Source of the DNA: a virus
DNA: 34,815 nucleotides
Virus record (IMG/VR): IMGVR_UViG_3300017917_000490
Span: 1-34,815 of that record
Reading direction: 5' to 3' (one strand)
This document shows positions 1-7,702 of this stretch, one piece after another (position 1 is the first letter of the stretch; each line of letters starts with the position of its first letter). The translations under genes and the position numbers were made by a program. Under the pieces are notes generated by a model. That model saw nothing but the letters and a program-made list of their open reading frames with translations. It was not told the DNA's origin and did not search any database.

Positions 1-183
1 ATCTTTTGCAGGATTTTTACTCACAATATTATTGATGTCATTTTCAGTTTGCTTTTCTATTGCTACTCGGGCACATTCCCGAACAATCAACTCGGCGAAC
101 TTTTCGGAATTATCGATGCTCATCCATTTGCCGCTACTGTCAGTACCGGCTTGTTTCATCAACTCTTTTACTTTTTCTCTCAT
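1..183 (-). CDS. Small phage protein, 3' end outside the window
   Basis: The reading frame starts at ATG 183 and stays open to the left edge, giving 61 residues (begins MREKVKELMKQAG, then EKFAELIVRECARVA). The start overlaps the stop of the upstream gene as TAATG, so the two are translationally coupled and share the consensus promoter at 1365-1393. The EKFAELIVREC motif is a recurrent element of short uncharacterised proteins in tailed phages (family memory). No catalytic motif is visible and no function is proposed. No strong Shine-Dalgarno precedes it, which fits coupling by re-initiation. Confidence 0.7.
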   Translation of the reverse strand, partial: MREKVKELMKQAGTDSSGKWMSIDNSEKFAELIVRECARVAIEKQTENDINNIVSKNPAKD

Positions 184-1340
184 TAAAATGCTTTCAGAAT
201 AATCATATTTTCATTGAAGCGACCATTGGGGGTAGTCGCAACTGCCTTGATACTATCAAAGAATTTACGTGCCGCGGGCTTAGAACCCATGACCTCTTTG
301 ATTTGTTCACCCGGCTTACGCAAGGTCTTGATTTCGGATTTGTTAGTGTCAAAGCCAAGAATAGTATTACCCTTGACAGTAAAACTCTTGCTGTACTCAT
401 CCGCAATATAGTGATGGAGCTTACGTTTAGCAGTGTCATACACCCATGCCTCACTTGCTCCGTGAAGTTTAGTCGGATGTACGCTAATCAGATCCAACTT
501 GTTTGCGGCATCTTTGAATTCTTTGAGGTACTTGAGTTTAGCCACAACCTTTTCAATCGGCACAGCTTTCTTCTTACGAGGAGCTTTAGCCGCTTTCTTA
601 ATGCTGATGTAGCTATTCAGATCGCCCAAGACTTGGTCAATAAACTTGAGCAGATTCCTGAGTTGGACTTTGCCCATGTCACGATAACCTTCTTTGATTT
701 CTTTGTCACCCTCGGAAAGGCTAGTAAATTCTTCCTGCTTACGTTTCCAGTATTCAACAATCATAGGGATGTGTTGGGGCAGTACGTTGAATCGGGCAAC
801 GATATCAACTGTCTTTTGACTGGTCTTACCATCAAGGAAATATTCATCAAACATGCCTTCAAGTTCGCCGGCAGCTTCGCGGGCTTTGTCACGCATGATT
901 TCCTGAACATTAGGACGATTACTCGGCTTTTCTTCCTCTTTTTCAACTACTTCTGGCTTTGCGATAAGTTTAGAAAGCCTGGCAATCTCATTTTCTAGGG
1001 TAGCTGTTTCATGCTCAGACAGTTCCAGACCGCGCAGTGACATGCGAGCCAGCCAGCACAACGTCATCAAAAATTCTTTTTCATCAACCTTACGCAAAAT
1101 TTTTGCTTCATTGGTACGGTTGTTATGATCCAAATACTGGCAAAGCATTTCACGGGCATCTTTTTTGCCGTAAAATCGGTTATACCACGTAAATCCTCGA
1201 CCCAAAGCAATCCTTCGCTCAATGTCTACAGGTTGAGTGGGGAAGAAAGGTTCGTCACCCAAATACTTAGTATCCGGATCACGGGGATTCAATGACTTGA
1301 TAAAATGGTCGTCAGTCTTTTTCGGCTTGCGAGTTGCCAT
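183..1340 (-). CDS. Conserved phage protein of unknown function
   Basis: This is a 385-residue, lysine-rich, soluble protein with no membrane segment. I choose ATG 1340 (MATRKPKK) because AGGAG sits five bases upstream; a GTG six bases earlier is in frame but lies between that ribosome site and the ATG. The middle (about residues 120-140) is Glu/Lys rich and about residues 240-260 are strongly basic (KKAAKAPRKKKA), suggesting nucleic-acid contact, which is inference. The C-terminus carries a pattern (LRKPGEQIKEV then NGRFNENMIIL) that I associate with uncharacterised proteins of large phages. It has a perfect sigma70 promoter and a base and codon composition less AT-rich than its neighbours, like the ATPase gene at 24556-25578. 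Probably an early gene. Confidence 0.75.
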   Translation of the reverse strand: MATRKPKKTDDHFIKSLNPRDPDTKYLGDEPFFPTQPVDIERRIALGRGFTWYNRFYGKKDAREMLCQYLDHNNRTNEAKILRKVDEKEFLMTLCWLARMSLRGLELSEHETATLENEIARLSKLIAKPEVVEKEEEKPSNRPNVQEIMRDKAREAAGELEGMFDEYFLDGKTSQKTVDIVARFNVLPQHIPMIVEYWKRKQEEFTSLSEGDKEIKEGYRDMGKVQLRNLLKFIDQVLGDLNSYISIKKAAKAPRKKKAVPIEKVVAKLKYLKEFKDAANKLDLISVHPTKLHGASEAWVYDTAKRKLHHYIADEYSKSFTVKGNTILGFDTNKSEIKTLRKPGEQIKEVMGSKPAARKFFDSIKAVATTPNGRFNENMIILKAF

Positions 1341-1364
1341 GAACACTCCTATTAAGATTCATCT

Positions 1365-1393
1365 ATTATATATGAAGTACCATTTTTTGTCAA
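1365..1393 (-). promoter_or_regulatory. Consensus sigma70 promoter
   Basis: TTGACA (1388-1393) and TATAAT (1365-1370) are separated by exactly 17 bases on the minus strand, about 25 bases before the start at 1340. Both hexamers are perfect. It implies early transcription by unmodified host polymerase. Confidence 0.85.
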
Positions 1394-1415
1394 GTTCTAG
1401 CGGTAGTACTTTTGT

Positions 1416-1423
1416 CATAAATA
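1416..1423 (+). promoter_or_regulatory. T4-type late promoter (CATAAATA)
   Basis: CATAAATA lies 20 bases before the gp14 start and matches the motif found upstream of other late-type genes here. It faces away from the sigma70 promoter at 1365-1393. Predicted start about 1429, in a GTATAC palindrome. Confidence 0.6.
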
Positions 1424-1443
1424 ATAAGTATACGGATTAAGAC

Positions 1444-3345
1444 ATGCCTAGATTATCGCTTTACCGCCCAGAAAAAACCAAAGATTATAGATTCCTTGAC
1501 AGAACAATTAAGGAAATGTTTGTTGTGGGTGGAACGGATTTATATGTTCACAAATATTTAGGCATTCCAAATCAAGGACCTAGTCAAGATTTTACACAAC
1601 CGCAATATGATACATTAAATCCAAAGAACATACAAGATTTATTATTCCTAGAAAATAGAGATAGAGTATATGATAAAGATATCTATAGATTGCGTGGGCA
1701 TTATAACGTACAAAATTTAGATTTCGATTTAAGTCAGTTTGGATTATTCTTAAATAATGATATTATTTTCATAACAGTTCATTATAATGAAATGATTGAA
1801 TTGTTGGGTAGAAAATTAATGGTGGGAGACGTATTAGAATTACCTCATTTAACTGATTATCATCCATTAAATGAAACTATCCCGATAGGATTGCGTAGAT
1901 ATTATCAAATTACTGATGGTAATTTCGCTAGTGAAGGATTTAGTCAAACATGGTATCCTCATTTATGGCGTATTAAATGTGAGCCATTAGTTGATAGCCA
2001 AGAATTCAGTAATATATTAAGTCAGCCAATTGAGAAGGATAATTATTTAGGTGATTGGGATCCTAATAAAACATATGTACCGGGGTATACCGTTACATAT
2101 GGTGATAAAACATATACTCCTAAACAAAACGTGCCGGCCGGAATCGCTCCAACAGATCCATTGTATTGGCAATTAGATACTGCTGATAATTTACGTGACA
2201 TTATAGGTCGTTACAATGAAAATATTGCTATCAACGATGCGGCTATAGCTGAGGCTGAACGCATTGTTCCTAAGACAGGTTACGATAGAAGTCAATTGTA
2301 TCTTGTTCCTACATTTGATGGTGAGCCTGCTCCTCCGGTAAACGTAATTGTACCAAACGGCGCCCCTATTCCAGGAAACGTTCAATTTGTTTTTAGTGCT
2401 CAATATAAAAATCCTAGTCCAGTTATTAGAATAGGTGCTGAAGCTAGAAAGCGACTATGGCAATTAACTGAACAAGAAACTGATGCTTTAAAAAAGCACG
2501 TAGGTTTGTTACTACAAACAGCTAAGTTACCACCAGAAAGAACTGACACTGGTAGTGGACAAGTAGATGGAACGTTAGTGTTAACTGCTAAAGCAATGGG
2601 CGAGATTACAGGCCCATACGGTACTGCTGACAATACATATTCTACTGCTGATAACTTCCCACCAATTTACATGACCAGTTTAGAGGTACCAATTGGAAGT
2701 ACAGTGATTAGCGCACAAGTAGTACCAAAAGAAATTGTACATGAAGTAGACATTGTTGCTAGAACATTAAGCCCCAACGGAACAGAAGTTGATATATTTG
2801 CTCCCGGAACATTTGTAGTTGGAGTTGATTATTTAAACAACACATTTACCGTTAATATTCCTACGATAGCTTTCATGCCCGCCGGTACTGAGATACAAGC
2901 GGCAGTTGCTAGTTTTGAACAACAAGGATTTGTTGTCTCTCAACAAATGGACTTTAGAGCGGACTGCGATCCTAGATTCCAATTCATAGCCAGAGTTACA
3001 CCTGAAGGATTTGGTTATACAAATGGATACATGATTGGTGATGGTACTGCTCCTAACGGACTTCCAGTAGGTTCGGGTACTACTTTCCCAGCTAACCCTT
3101 CAGTAGGAGATTATTTCTTACGTGTTGACTATCTGCCTAATCTCTTATATCGTTGGGACGGAGGTTTATGGATAAGAATTGGTATAAGTTCTAGAGGTGG
3201 GGTAGCTTTCGATACTACTGTACCAGGACAACAATCACAATTAGCAAGTTTTATCAACAACGAACAAACATTAACACTAACGGATGGCACTGTAGTCCCA
3301 CAACAGCAGCCACTAAGCTCATTGTTCAAACTAACACCAGATTAA
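1444..3345 (+). CDS. gp14: gp14-like neck (head closure) protein with extra domains
   Basis: This is a neck protein that joins the filled head to the tail. Residues 1-200 read like T4 gp14: an N-terminal segment with a conserved YVHKYLGIP element, then LFLNNDIIFI and a VGDVLELPH stretch comparable to VGDLIYFP in gp14, and a YYQITDG segment. T4 gp14 is about 256 residues (family memory); this protein has 633. Residues 201-245 (GDWDPNKTYVPGYTVTYGD, a later W) match the pattern of a CBM5/12-type carbohydrate-binding module. Residues 548-582 contain a VGDYFLR...LYRWDG.LW module seen in phage structural proteins. gp15 follows four bases after the stop. The identity of the N-terminal third is fairly secure; sugar binding is inferred from pattern only. 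Confidence 0.8.
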   Translation: MPRLSLYRPEKTKDYRFLDRTIKEMFVVGGTDLYVHKYLGIPNQGPSQDFTQPQYDTLNPKNIQDLLFLENRDRVYDKDIYRLRGHYNVQNLDFDLSQFGLFLNNDIIFITVHYNEMIELLGRKLMVGDVLELPHLTDYHPLNETIPIGLRRYYQITDGNFASEGFSQTWYPHLWRIKCEPLVDSQEFSNILSQPIEKDNYLGDWDPNKTYVPGYTVTYGDKTYTPKQNVPAGIAPTDPLYWQLDTADNLRDIIGRYNENIAINDAAIAEAERIVPKTGYDRSQLYLVPTFDGEPAPPVNVIVPNGAPIPGNVQFVFSAQYKNPSPVIRIGAEARKRLWQLTEQETDALKKHVGLLLQTAKLPPERTDTGSGQVDGTLVLTAKAMGEITGPYGTADNTYSTADNFPPIYMTSLEVPIGSTVISAQVVPKEIVHEVDIVARTLSPNGTEVDIFAPGTFVVGVDYLNNTFTVNIPTIAFMPAGTEIQAAVASFEQQGFVVSQQMDFRADCDPRFQFIARVTPEGFGYTNGYMIGDGTAPNGLPVGSGTTFPANPSVGDYFLRVDYLPNLLYRWDGGLWIRIGISSRGGVAFDTTVPGQQSQLASFINNEQTLTLTDGTVVPQQQPLSSLFKLTPD

Positions 3346-3349
3346 TAAT

Positions 3350-4723
3350 ATGGCAAAATTTTTCTATGACAATCAGATACGCAGATTTTTAGTACAATTT
3401 GCGAGAATATTCAGTAATTGGCAAGTTACTAAAGGTAAAGACCCTGCCGGAAATGATATTCTAATACGTGTGCCTATTATGTACGGGGACAGTAGCAGAA
3501 TGGCGGCGGCTGTATTGAATGAAAATAGCCCTAGCAAATTGCCTAGTGCTCCATTGATTACATATTATATTACTGGTTTAGAGTATGACCAAAAGAGAAC
3601 TCAAGATCCTTACTTCATTGATAAGGTCAATGTTCGTCAAAGAAGCTATAATCCAGAAACACAACAATATCAGACAACACAAGGTCAAGCATTTACTGTA
3701 GAACGTGTAATGCCTGTACCCTATACATTGAGAATTACAGTAGATTTTTGGACTACAAACTATAATCAAAAACTTGAATTGATTGAACAGTTGGGAGTAC
3801 TTTTTAATCCTAGCATGGAGATTCAGTCTACGGATAACTTTATTGACTGGACCTCTTTATCCGTTGTATATCAGGACGGATTAACATTTAGTAGCAGAAC
3901 AATTCCTCAGGGCACTGGTAACCCCATTGATGTTATGTCATGGAAGTTTTATATGCCTATATGGATAAGTTCAAGTGCTAAAGTTAAGAAGCTCGGTGTT
4001 ATTCATAAGATTATCGCTAGCATATTCAAGGGTAATGCTTTATCAGATATGCAGGATGATGACATGCTATTGGGGACCAGACAAAAAATAACACCATATG
4101 GATATAAAATTTTATTCATAGGCAATACATTACAGTTAGTGCCTAGTAATCAACCATTTAATCCGAATAATCAGAATTTAGATTTGCCAGCTAGCCCCAA
4201 CACTGAAATATATTGGCAAAGTGTATTAAACGTATACGGCACAGTAAGACCTGGAGTTAGTCAGATATGGTTACAAAATCCATATATGGATACAGAAATA
4301 GTAGGTACTATTGCTTTCAATCCAACTGATGATAGATTGTTAATCTTTAATGTAGATCCTGATACTTTACCAGAAAATACATTAGACCCTGTATTGAGCG
4401 TCATTAATCCATTGGTCAAAGGACCGGGTGAAGGACTCCCTCCTGCTAATATAGGACAGCGTTATCTTATTGTAGATGATATAGGTAGTGATACTAATAC
4501 TAACGGCGGTTCTTCTGCCTGGGGTAATGTAGTAGCATTAGCCAATAGTATCATTGAATATGACGGAACTGATTGGCAAGTTAGCTTTGATTCTCAGTAC
4601 CTACACGAAATACAATACGTAACCAATTTGAACACAGGCGTACAATATCGTTGGGCTGATGGTGCTTGGATGAAGAGTTATGAAGGTTGGTATGATGAGG
4701 GTGACTATAGTATTGTAATATAA
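3350..4723 (+). CDS. gp15: gp15-like tail sheath stabiliser/tail completion protein
   Basis: The N-terminal 230 residues read like T4 gp15, the ring that caps the tail and stabilises the sheath. FFYDNQIRRFLVQFARIFSNWQV parallels YFYNSSFRRYATLMGDLFSNIQI in T4, followed by RVPIMYGD (T4 RVPITYAS), PYTLRITVDFWTTNYNQKLELIEQL and an FNPSMEIQ segment. T4 gp15 is about 272 residues; this one is 457. The extra C-terminal part holds a GQRYLIVDDIG...EYDGTDWQVSFD module and ends in a Trp/Tyr-rich segment (YRWADGAWMKSYEGWYDEG). It is co-oriented with gp14 and no Shine-Dalgarno is visible before its ATG, so coupling to gp14 is likely. The role of the extension is unknown. Confidence 0.85.
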   Translation: MAKFFYDNQIRRFLVQFARIFSNWQVTKGKDPAGNDILIRVPIMYGDSSRMAAAVLNENSPSKLPSAPLITYYITGLEYDQKRTQDPYFIDKVNVRQRSYNPETQQYQTTQGQAFTVERVMPVPYTLRITVDFWTTNYNQKLELIEQLGVLFNPSMEIQSTDNFIDWTSLSVVYQDGLTFSSRTIPQGTGNPIDVMSWKFYMPIWISSSAKVKKLGVIHKIIASIFKGNALSDMQDDDMLLGTRQKITPYGYKILFIGNTLQLVPSNQPFNPNNQNLDLPASPNTEIYWQSVLNVYGTVRPGVSQIWLQNPYMDTEIVGTIAFNPTDDRLLIFNVDPDTLPENTLDPVLSVINPLVKGPGEGLPPANIGQRYLIVDDIGSDTNTNGGSSAWGNVVALANSIIEYDGTDWQVSFDSQYLHEIQYVTNLNTGVQYRWADGAWMKSYEGWYDEGDYSIVI

Positions 4724-4740
4724 TATCTTTATGCTATAAT
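4713..4740 (+). promoter_or_regulatory. Extended -10 sigma70 promoter placed for a leaderless start
   Basis: TTGTAA (4713-4718), a 16-base spacer and TGC-TATAAT (4732-4740). The Nudix ATG is six bases after the -10 box, so the predicted first transcribed base is the A of ATG. No ribosome site precedes the ATG. Confidence 0.6.
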
Positions 4741-4746
4741 ATCTAT

Positions 4747-5160
4747 ATGAATATCTCAGCCGGAATCTTTTTCTATAGTGAAAACACAAATCGTTTCTTA
4801 TATTTGCTACGCAATGACTTGAAAAACCCAGGTAATTGGGGAATCCCCGGTGGTAAGATAGAAATGGGCGAAACCTTATTAGAAGGTGTAGCAAGAGAAT
4901 GTATGGAAGAAATAGAATTCTTTCCGAATAATGCTAAACTGATACCCATACAAAAATTTGTCAACAACCAATTTGTTTATCATACATTCTTTTGTAGAGT
5001 TGAAGATGAATTTATACCCATACTCAATGATGAACATTGTGGCTATTGCTGGGTAGATCCAGAACATTATCCTAAGCCACTACATCCCGGATTATTTAAT
5101 ACAATTAATTTTGAGGTTGTACAAGAAAAATTAAAAGAGTTAATAAAAAAAGCCGCATAA
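4747..5160 (+). CDS. Nudix hydrolase (MutT-like)
   Basis: A 137-residue Nudix protein that would hydrolyse a nucleoside diphosphate linked to another moiety; the substrate is not predictable. The Nudix box runs from G36: G-x5-E42-x7-R50-E51-x2-E54-E55-x2-F58. All metal-binding glutamates are present, but the usual glycine two residues after EE is Glu57. WGIPGGKIEMGE before the helix is typical. T4 encodes a Nudix enzyme (NudE), so the family fits the phage type. No Shine-Dalgarno precedes ATG 4747; the -10 box ends six bases upstream. The stop codon TAA forms the loop of the terminator that closes this transcription unit. Confidence 0.9.
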   Translation: MNISAGIFFYSENTNRFLYLLRNDLKNPGNWGIPGGKIEMGETLLEGVARECMEEIEFFPNNAKLIPIQKFVNNQFVYHTFFCRVEDEFIPILNDEHCGYCWVDPEHYPKPLHPGLFNTINFEVVQEKLKELIKKAA

Positions 5161-5172
5161 TGCGGCTTTTTT
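5145..5172. terminator. Bidirectional rho-independent terminator
   Basis: GCCGCA (5152-5157) pairs with TGCGGC (5161-5166) around a TAA loop that is the stop codon of the Nudix gene. A run of six T follows on the plus strand, and seven A precede it, giving a T run on the minus strand. It separates the converging gp15/Nudix unit and the 5189-6310 gene. Confidence 0.9.
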
Positions 5173-5188
5173 GTTGGGTAGATGCTAA

Positions 5189-6310
5189 TTAAGCACTTCT
5201 GATATCTACACCAGCATAGTTGATGCCGGCAGCCGCGTTAGCAGCAAAAGCACCATTGAATGTGGCATAGAAATGTGTACCTGAGTTTTGATCGGTACCA
5301 TTGTTTGTGAAGTCAGTGATTTGATGACTTGTTAAACCATCAACGTAGACAGTATTTGTATCTGCTTTAGTAGCAAGAATATTCATTGTGTTTAATGTCA
5401 ATGCGTTATTTGCTAAGTTGGCAGTCTTACATACGCCTACTAGATGTGCTGTACCAGTTGTCGTTAATCCAGTACCATTAGCAGTAGCAGTAAATACCTT
5501 TCCTGCGGCTGCATCAGGACCAGCGCCTAGTGCTTGCCAATCAGTTGTACCAACGCTAACAATACGATAAGCACTTCCAGTTACAATATTTTCATCATTT
5601 ACGGTAGTGCCGTCAGCTACCAAGAACTTACGCTTACCACGCTGACGTAAAATATAACCGGCCGCGTTGTCAGCATAAACAAATGGCTGATCGGCTACTG
5701 TTTCTGTAGCATTGGCAGCAAGTGTTAATGGTTGTTGGTTTAAATTAGCAGTAATACCGTTTTGTGTAGTAACAGCGACTGCTGGACCACCTAATGTTGT
5801 AGAAACGGTAAAGTGAGTTGCGTTAGCAACACTCTTGATATAATAAGGTGTGTTAACACTAATTGCGTTGAATGTTGTATCAAACCATACTGGTGTACCT
5901 GCTCCACCTGAAGTTTGAGCATTTCCTGAAGTAACAATGAATGAACCTGTTGCTACAGTATTGGTGATTGCTAGAAGAATTCCAGATGGTACACTACCAC
6001 TTACTTTTCCTAAGTCAACAGTAGATCCTGTACTATCTACATATCCAACAGCACTGTTAGCTGACAAGAAAGATAGATTTGTAACCATACCATATGCTGT
6101 AGCATTACCGGCAGTTGTATACAATGTACCGCTTACAGCGGGTTTAGCAATAGCTACACGTGGTAGAATCTGTTCACCAGTAATACTGGTTGCGCCACCA
6201 ACGATACCATATGTATTGCTAGAACCATCTGGGTTATTAAAACCAGAGTCTACTAAACCATCAGGTACTGCAGCAGCGTTTGTTTTTACTATTTTTAATT
6301 TAGAGGGCAT
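5189..6310 (-). CDS. Virion structural or fibre-like protein
   Basis: This 373-residue protein is rich in Ala, Thr, Gly, Asn and Val and poor in charged residues, as in beta-rich phage surface proteins. It contains recognisable phage structural modules: TPYYIKSVANATHFTVSTT (middle) and YRIVSVGTTDWQALGAG with a following FTATANGTG (about residues 250-290). The start at 6310 has AAGGAA eight bases upstream. It has its own late promoter (6380-6387) and ends at the two-way terminator. It could be a head decoration, tail fibre or tail tip protein; composition and modules do not decide between these. Confidence 0.7.
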   Translation of the reverse strand: MPSKLKIVKTNAAAVPDGLVDSGFNNPDGSSNTYGIVGGATSITGEQILPRVAIAKPAVSGTLYTTAGNATAYGMVTNLSFLSANSAVGYVDSTGSTVDLGKVSGSVPSGILLAITNTVATGSFIVTSGNAQTSGGAGTPVWFDTTFNAISVNTPYYIKSVANATHFTVSTTLGGPAVAVTTQNGITANLNQQPLTLAANATETVADQPFVYADNAAGYILRQRGKRKFLVADGTTVNDENIVTGSAYRIVSVGTTDWQALGAGPDAAAGKVFTATANGTGLTTTGTAHLVGVCKTANLANNALTLNTMNILATKADTNTVYVDGLTSHQITDFTNNGTDQNSGTHFYATFNGAFAANAAAGINYAGVDIRSA

Positions 6311-6363
6311 TTTTTATTCCTTATGCGACCGTTCTAGGGCCCATACTCACCGAATGTGATATG

Positions 6364-6387
6364 AGTTCAATGAACTATGTATTTATC
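6364..6387 (-). promoter_or_regulatory. Late promoter (GATAAATA) with palindrome at its start site
   Basis: GATAAATA at 6387-6380 on the minus strand, 70 bases before the 5189-6310 gene. The expected start (about 6374) falls in the palindrome AGTTCAATGAACT (6364-6376). Confidence 0.65.
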
Positions 6388-6390
6388 AGA

Positions 6391-7665
6391 TTAGTTTAAA
6401 TCTATCCAAGCAGAGCCATCATATCCTTGGAATTTAGCTCCGGTCTGGTTGAATACCAGCATACCTTCCGCAGGGGAAGTAATTGCAGCATCTCTAGCAG
6501 TATCATCAACATATACCGGTAGTTGAATGAAACCTGTAGCAGTAAGATTAACTGAACTAACATTGTTGGCAGAACCTTCATCAAATGCTACGTTGCCTGT
6601 TACATTAATATTTCCGGTAACATTAACGTCTGTACCTACATCTAAATTTCCAACTACATTAGCGTTATTATTTACTTGAATGCTTGTGAATGTAGCATTA
6701 TTAGGTGTGGATGATCCTATTTCACCATCGACATATCCTATTACATTACCATTAACAAATCCTGTTATGTTTAAGTCACCGCTAATTGCTAATACGTTAG
6801 TAGTTTGGTCAAAAGTTAAAGCACTACTTCCACCTAACGCTGCGCCAGTATCGTTAAAGAGAATCTGGGTATTGCTAGTACCAACAAGTGTAATGTTTCC
6901 AGTTGGTGTGATTTGTCCTATAATGTCAGCAGAGTTTGCAGTATATCCAGCCCATAAAGGATTGTATCCTATTTTACTAGTAGCTGACGCCACGTTACTT
7001 TCGTCGTGTATTGTAAACGTTGTATTTGAAACTCTCGCTACATAGAATTGGTTTGTTGCGCTTACACCTGATGTTTGAATACTACTACGTACTGCTCCTG
7101 AAGGTAACACTCCGCTAATAGTGACGCTAGTTCCTGTACCAAAAAAGTGAGGAGTGCTTGTTGTCACTAGTGTGTTTCCGTCACCATTGTCAGAAAACCC
7201 TTGAATCTTGTATGCTAGTGCCCCGTTTGTAACCCAACTAAGATTACCTGTACCATCTGTTGCTAATACAAAACCATTTGTGCCACCAGTTATTTTCATA
7301 TTAGCGGCAGGACCTAAATTAATTTTGTTACTACTATATAAGAGATTTCCGTCGTAATTTTTTACGATGTTTCCTATGTTTGAATTGTAATCGATTACTA
7401 GTGTTTGACCAATTTGTATATTACTAGTGTTTAATGTTAAATTGCTAGAGCCAGTGATTTTTCCAAAACTTAATGGACTAGCGTCTGTTAGAATTTCAGT
7501 TTGTGTTGTTGCGCCAGGACCAACTGGAGGAATAATCGTAGGATCATTACCTATATATAAACGTTGCTCGTCTGTAGCAAAGCCCAACTCGCCTATGTCA
7601 AGTTGAGGCAAATCTACATTAGCCCCGGTTCTATGCTGAATTTTTGAAATCTGTACAATAGCCAT
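6391..7665 (-). CDS. Tail fibre/receptor-binding-like structural protein
   Basis: A 424-residue Asn/Thr/Gly-rich protein. The N-terminus (QISKIQHRTGANVDLPQLDIGELGFATDEQRLYIG; quoted here only as its key elements RTG, GELGFATD and LYIG) is the pattern found at the start of many phage fibre and tropism proteins. The centre has repeated GNI/GNV beta-strand-like steps (DLNITGFVNGNVIG, NVTGNINVTGNVA). The C-terminus has the module RDAAITSPAEGMLVFNQT and FQGYDGSAWIDL, common at fibre ends. It is preceded by a late promoter and a hairpin. It stands near the neck genes and another structural gene, which fits a late virion protein. The receptor is unknown. Confidence 0.7.
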   Translation of the reverse strand: MAIVQISKIQHRTGANVDLPQLDIGELGFATDEQRLYIGNDPTIIPPVGPGATTQTEILTDASPLSFGKITGSSNLTLNTSNIQIGQTLVIDYNSNIGNIVKNYDGNLLYSSNKINLGPAANMKITGGTNGFVLATDGTGNLSWVTNGALAYKIQGFSDNGDGNTLVTTSTPHFFGTGTSVTISGVLPSGAVRSSIQTSGVSATNQFYVARVSNTTFTIHDESNVASATSKIGYNPLWAGYTANSADIIGQITPTGNITLVGTSNTQILFNDTGAALGGSSALTFDQTTNVLAISGDLNITGFVNGNVIGYVDGEIGSSTPNNATFTSIQVNNNANVVGNLDVGTDVNVTGNINVTGNVAFDEGSANNVSSVNLTATGFIQLPVYVDDTARDAAITSPAEGMLVFNQTGAKFQGYDGSAWIDLN

Positions 7666-7666
7666 A

Positions 7667-7689
7667 GTATAATCTTTATTTGATTATAC
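7667..7689 (-). promoter_or_regulatory. 5' leader hairpin next to the fibre start codon
   Basis: On the minus strand GTATAATC (7689-7682) and GATTATAC (7674-7667) form a perfect 8-bp stem with a 7-base loop, one base before ATG 7665. The late promoter directly upstream would start inside the first arm. Confidence 0.65.
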
Positions 7690-7697
7690 TATTTATC
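7690..7697 (-). promoter_or_regulatory. T4-type late promoter (GATAAATA)
   Basis: GATAAATA abuts the hairpin at 7667-7689. By T4 geometry the start is near 7684, about 19 bases before the fibre-like gene's ATG. Confidence 0.65.
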
Positions 7698-7702
7698 GCT
7701 GT

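Noticed and set aside
60-998. Plus-strand open frame opposite the 183-1340 gene
   Set aside because: The minus-strand gene has a consensus promoter and AGGAG ribosome site; the plus-strand translation is Phe/Leu/Cys-rich and looks like a shadow.
6321-6344. Seven-codon upstream reading frame in the leader of the 5189-6310 gene, with its stop at the ribosome site
   Set aside because: It has a plausible GGTGAG ribosome site, but short frames are common by chance and nothing shows that it is translated.
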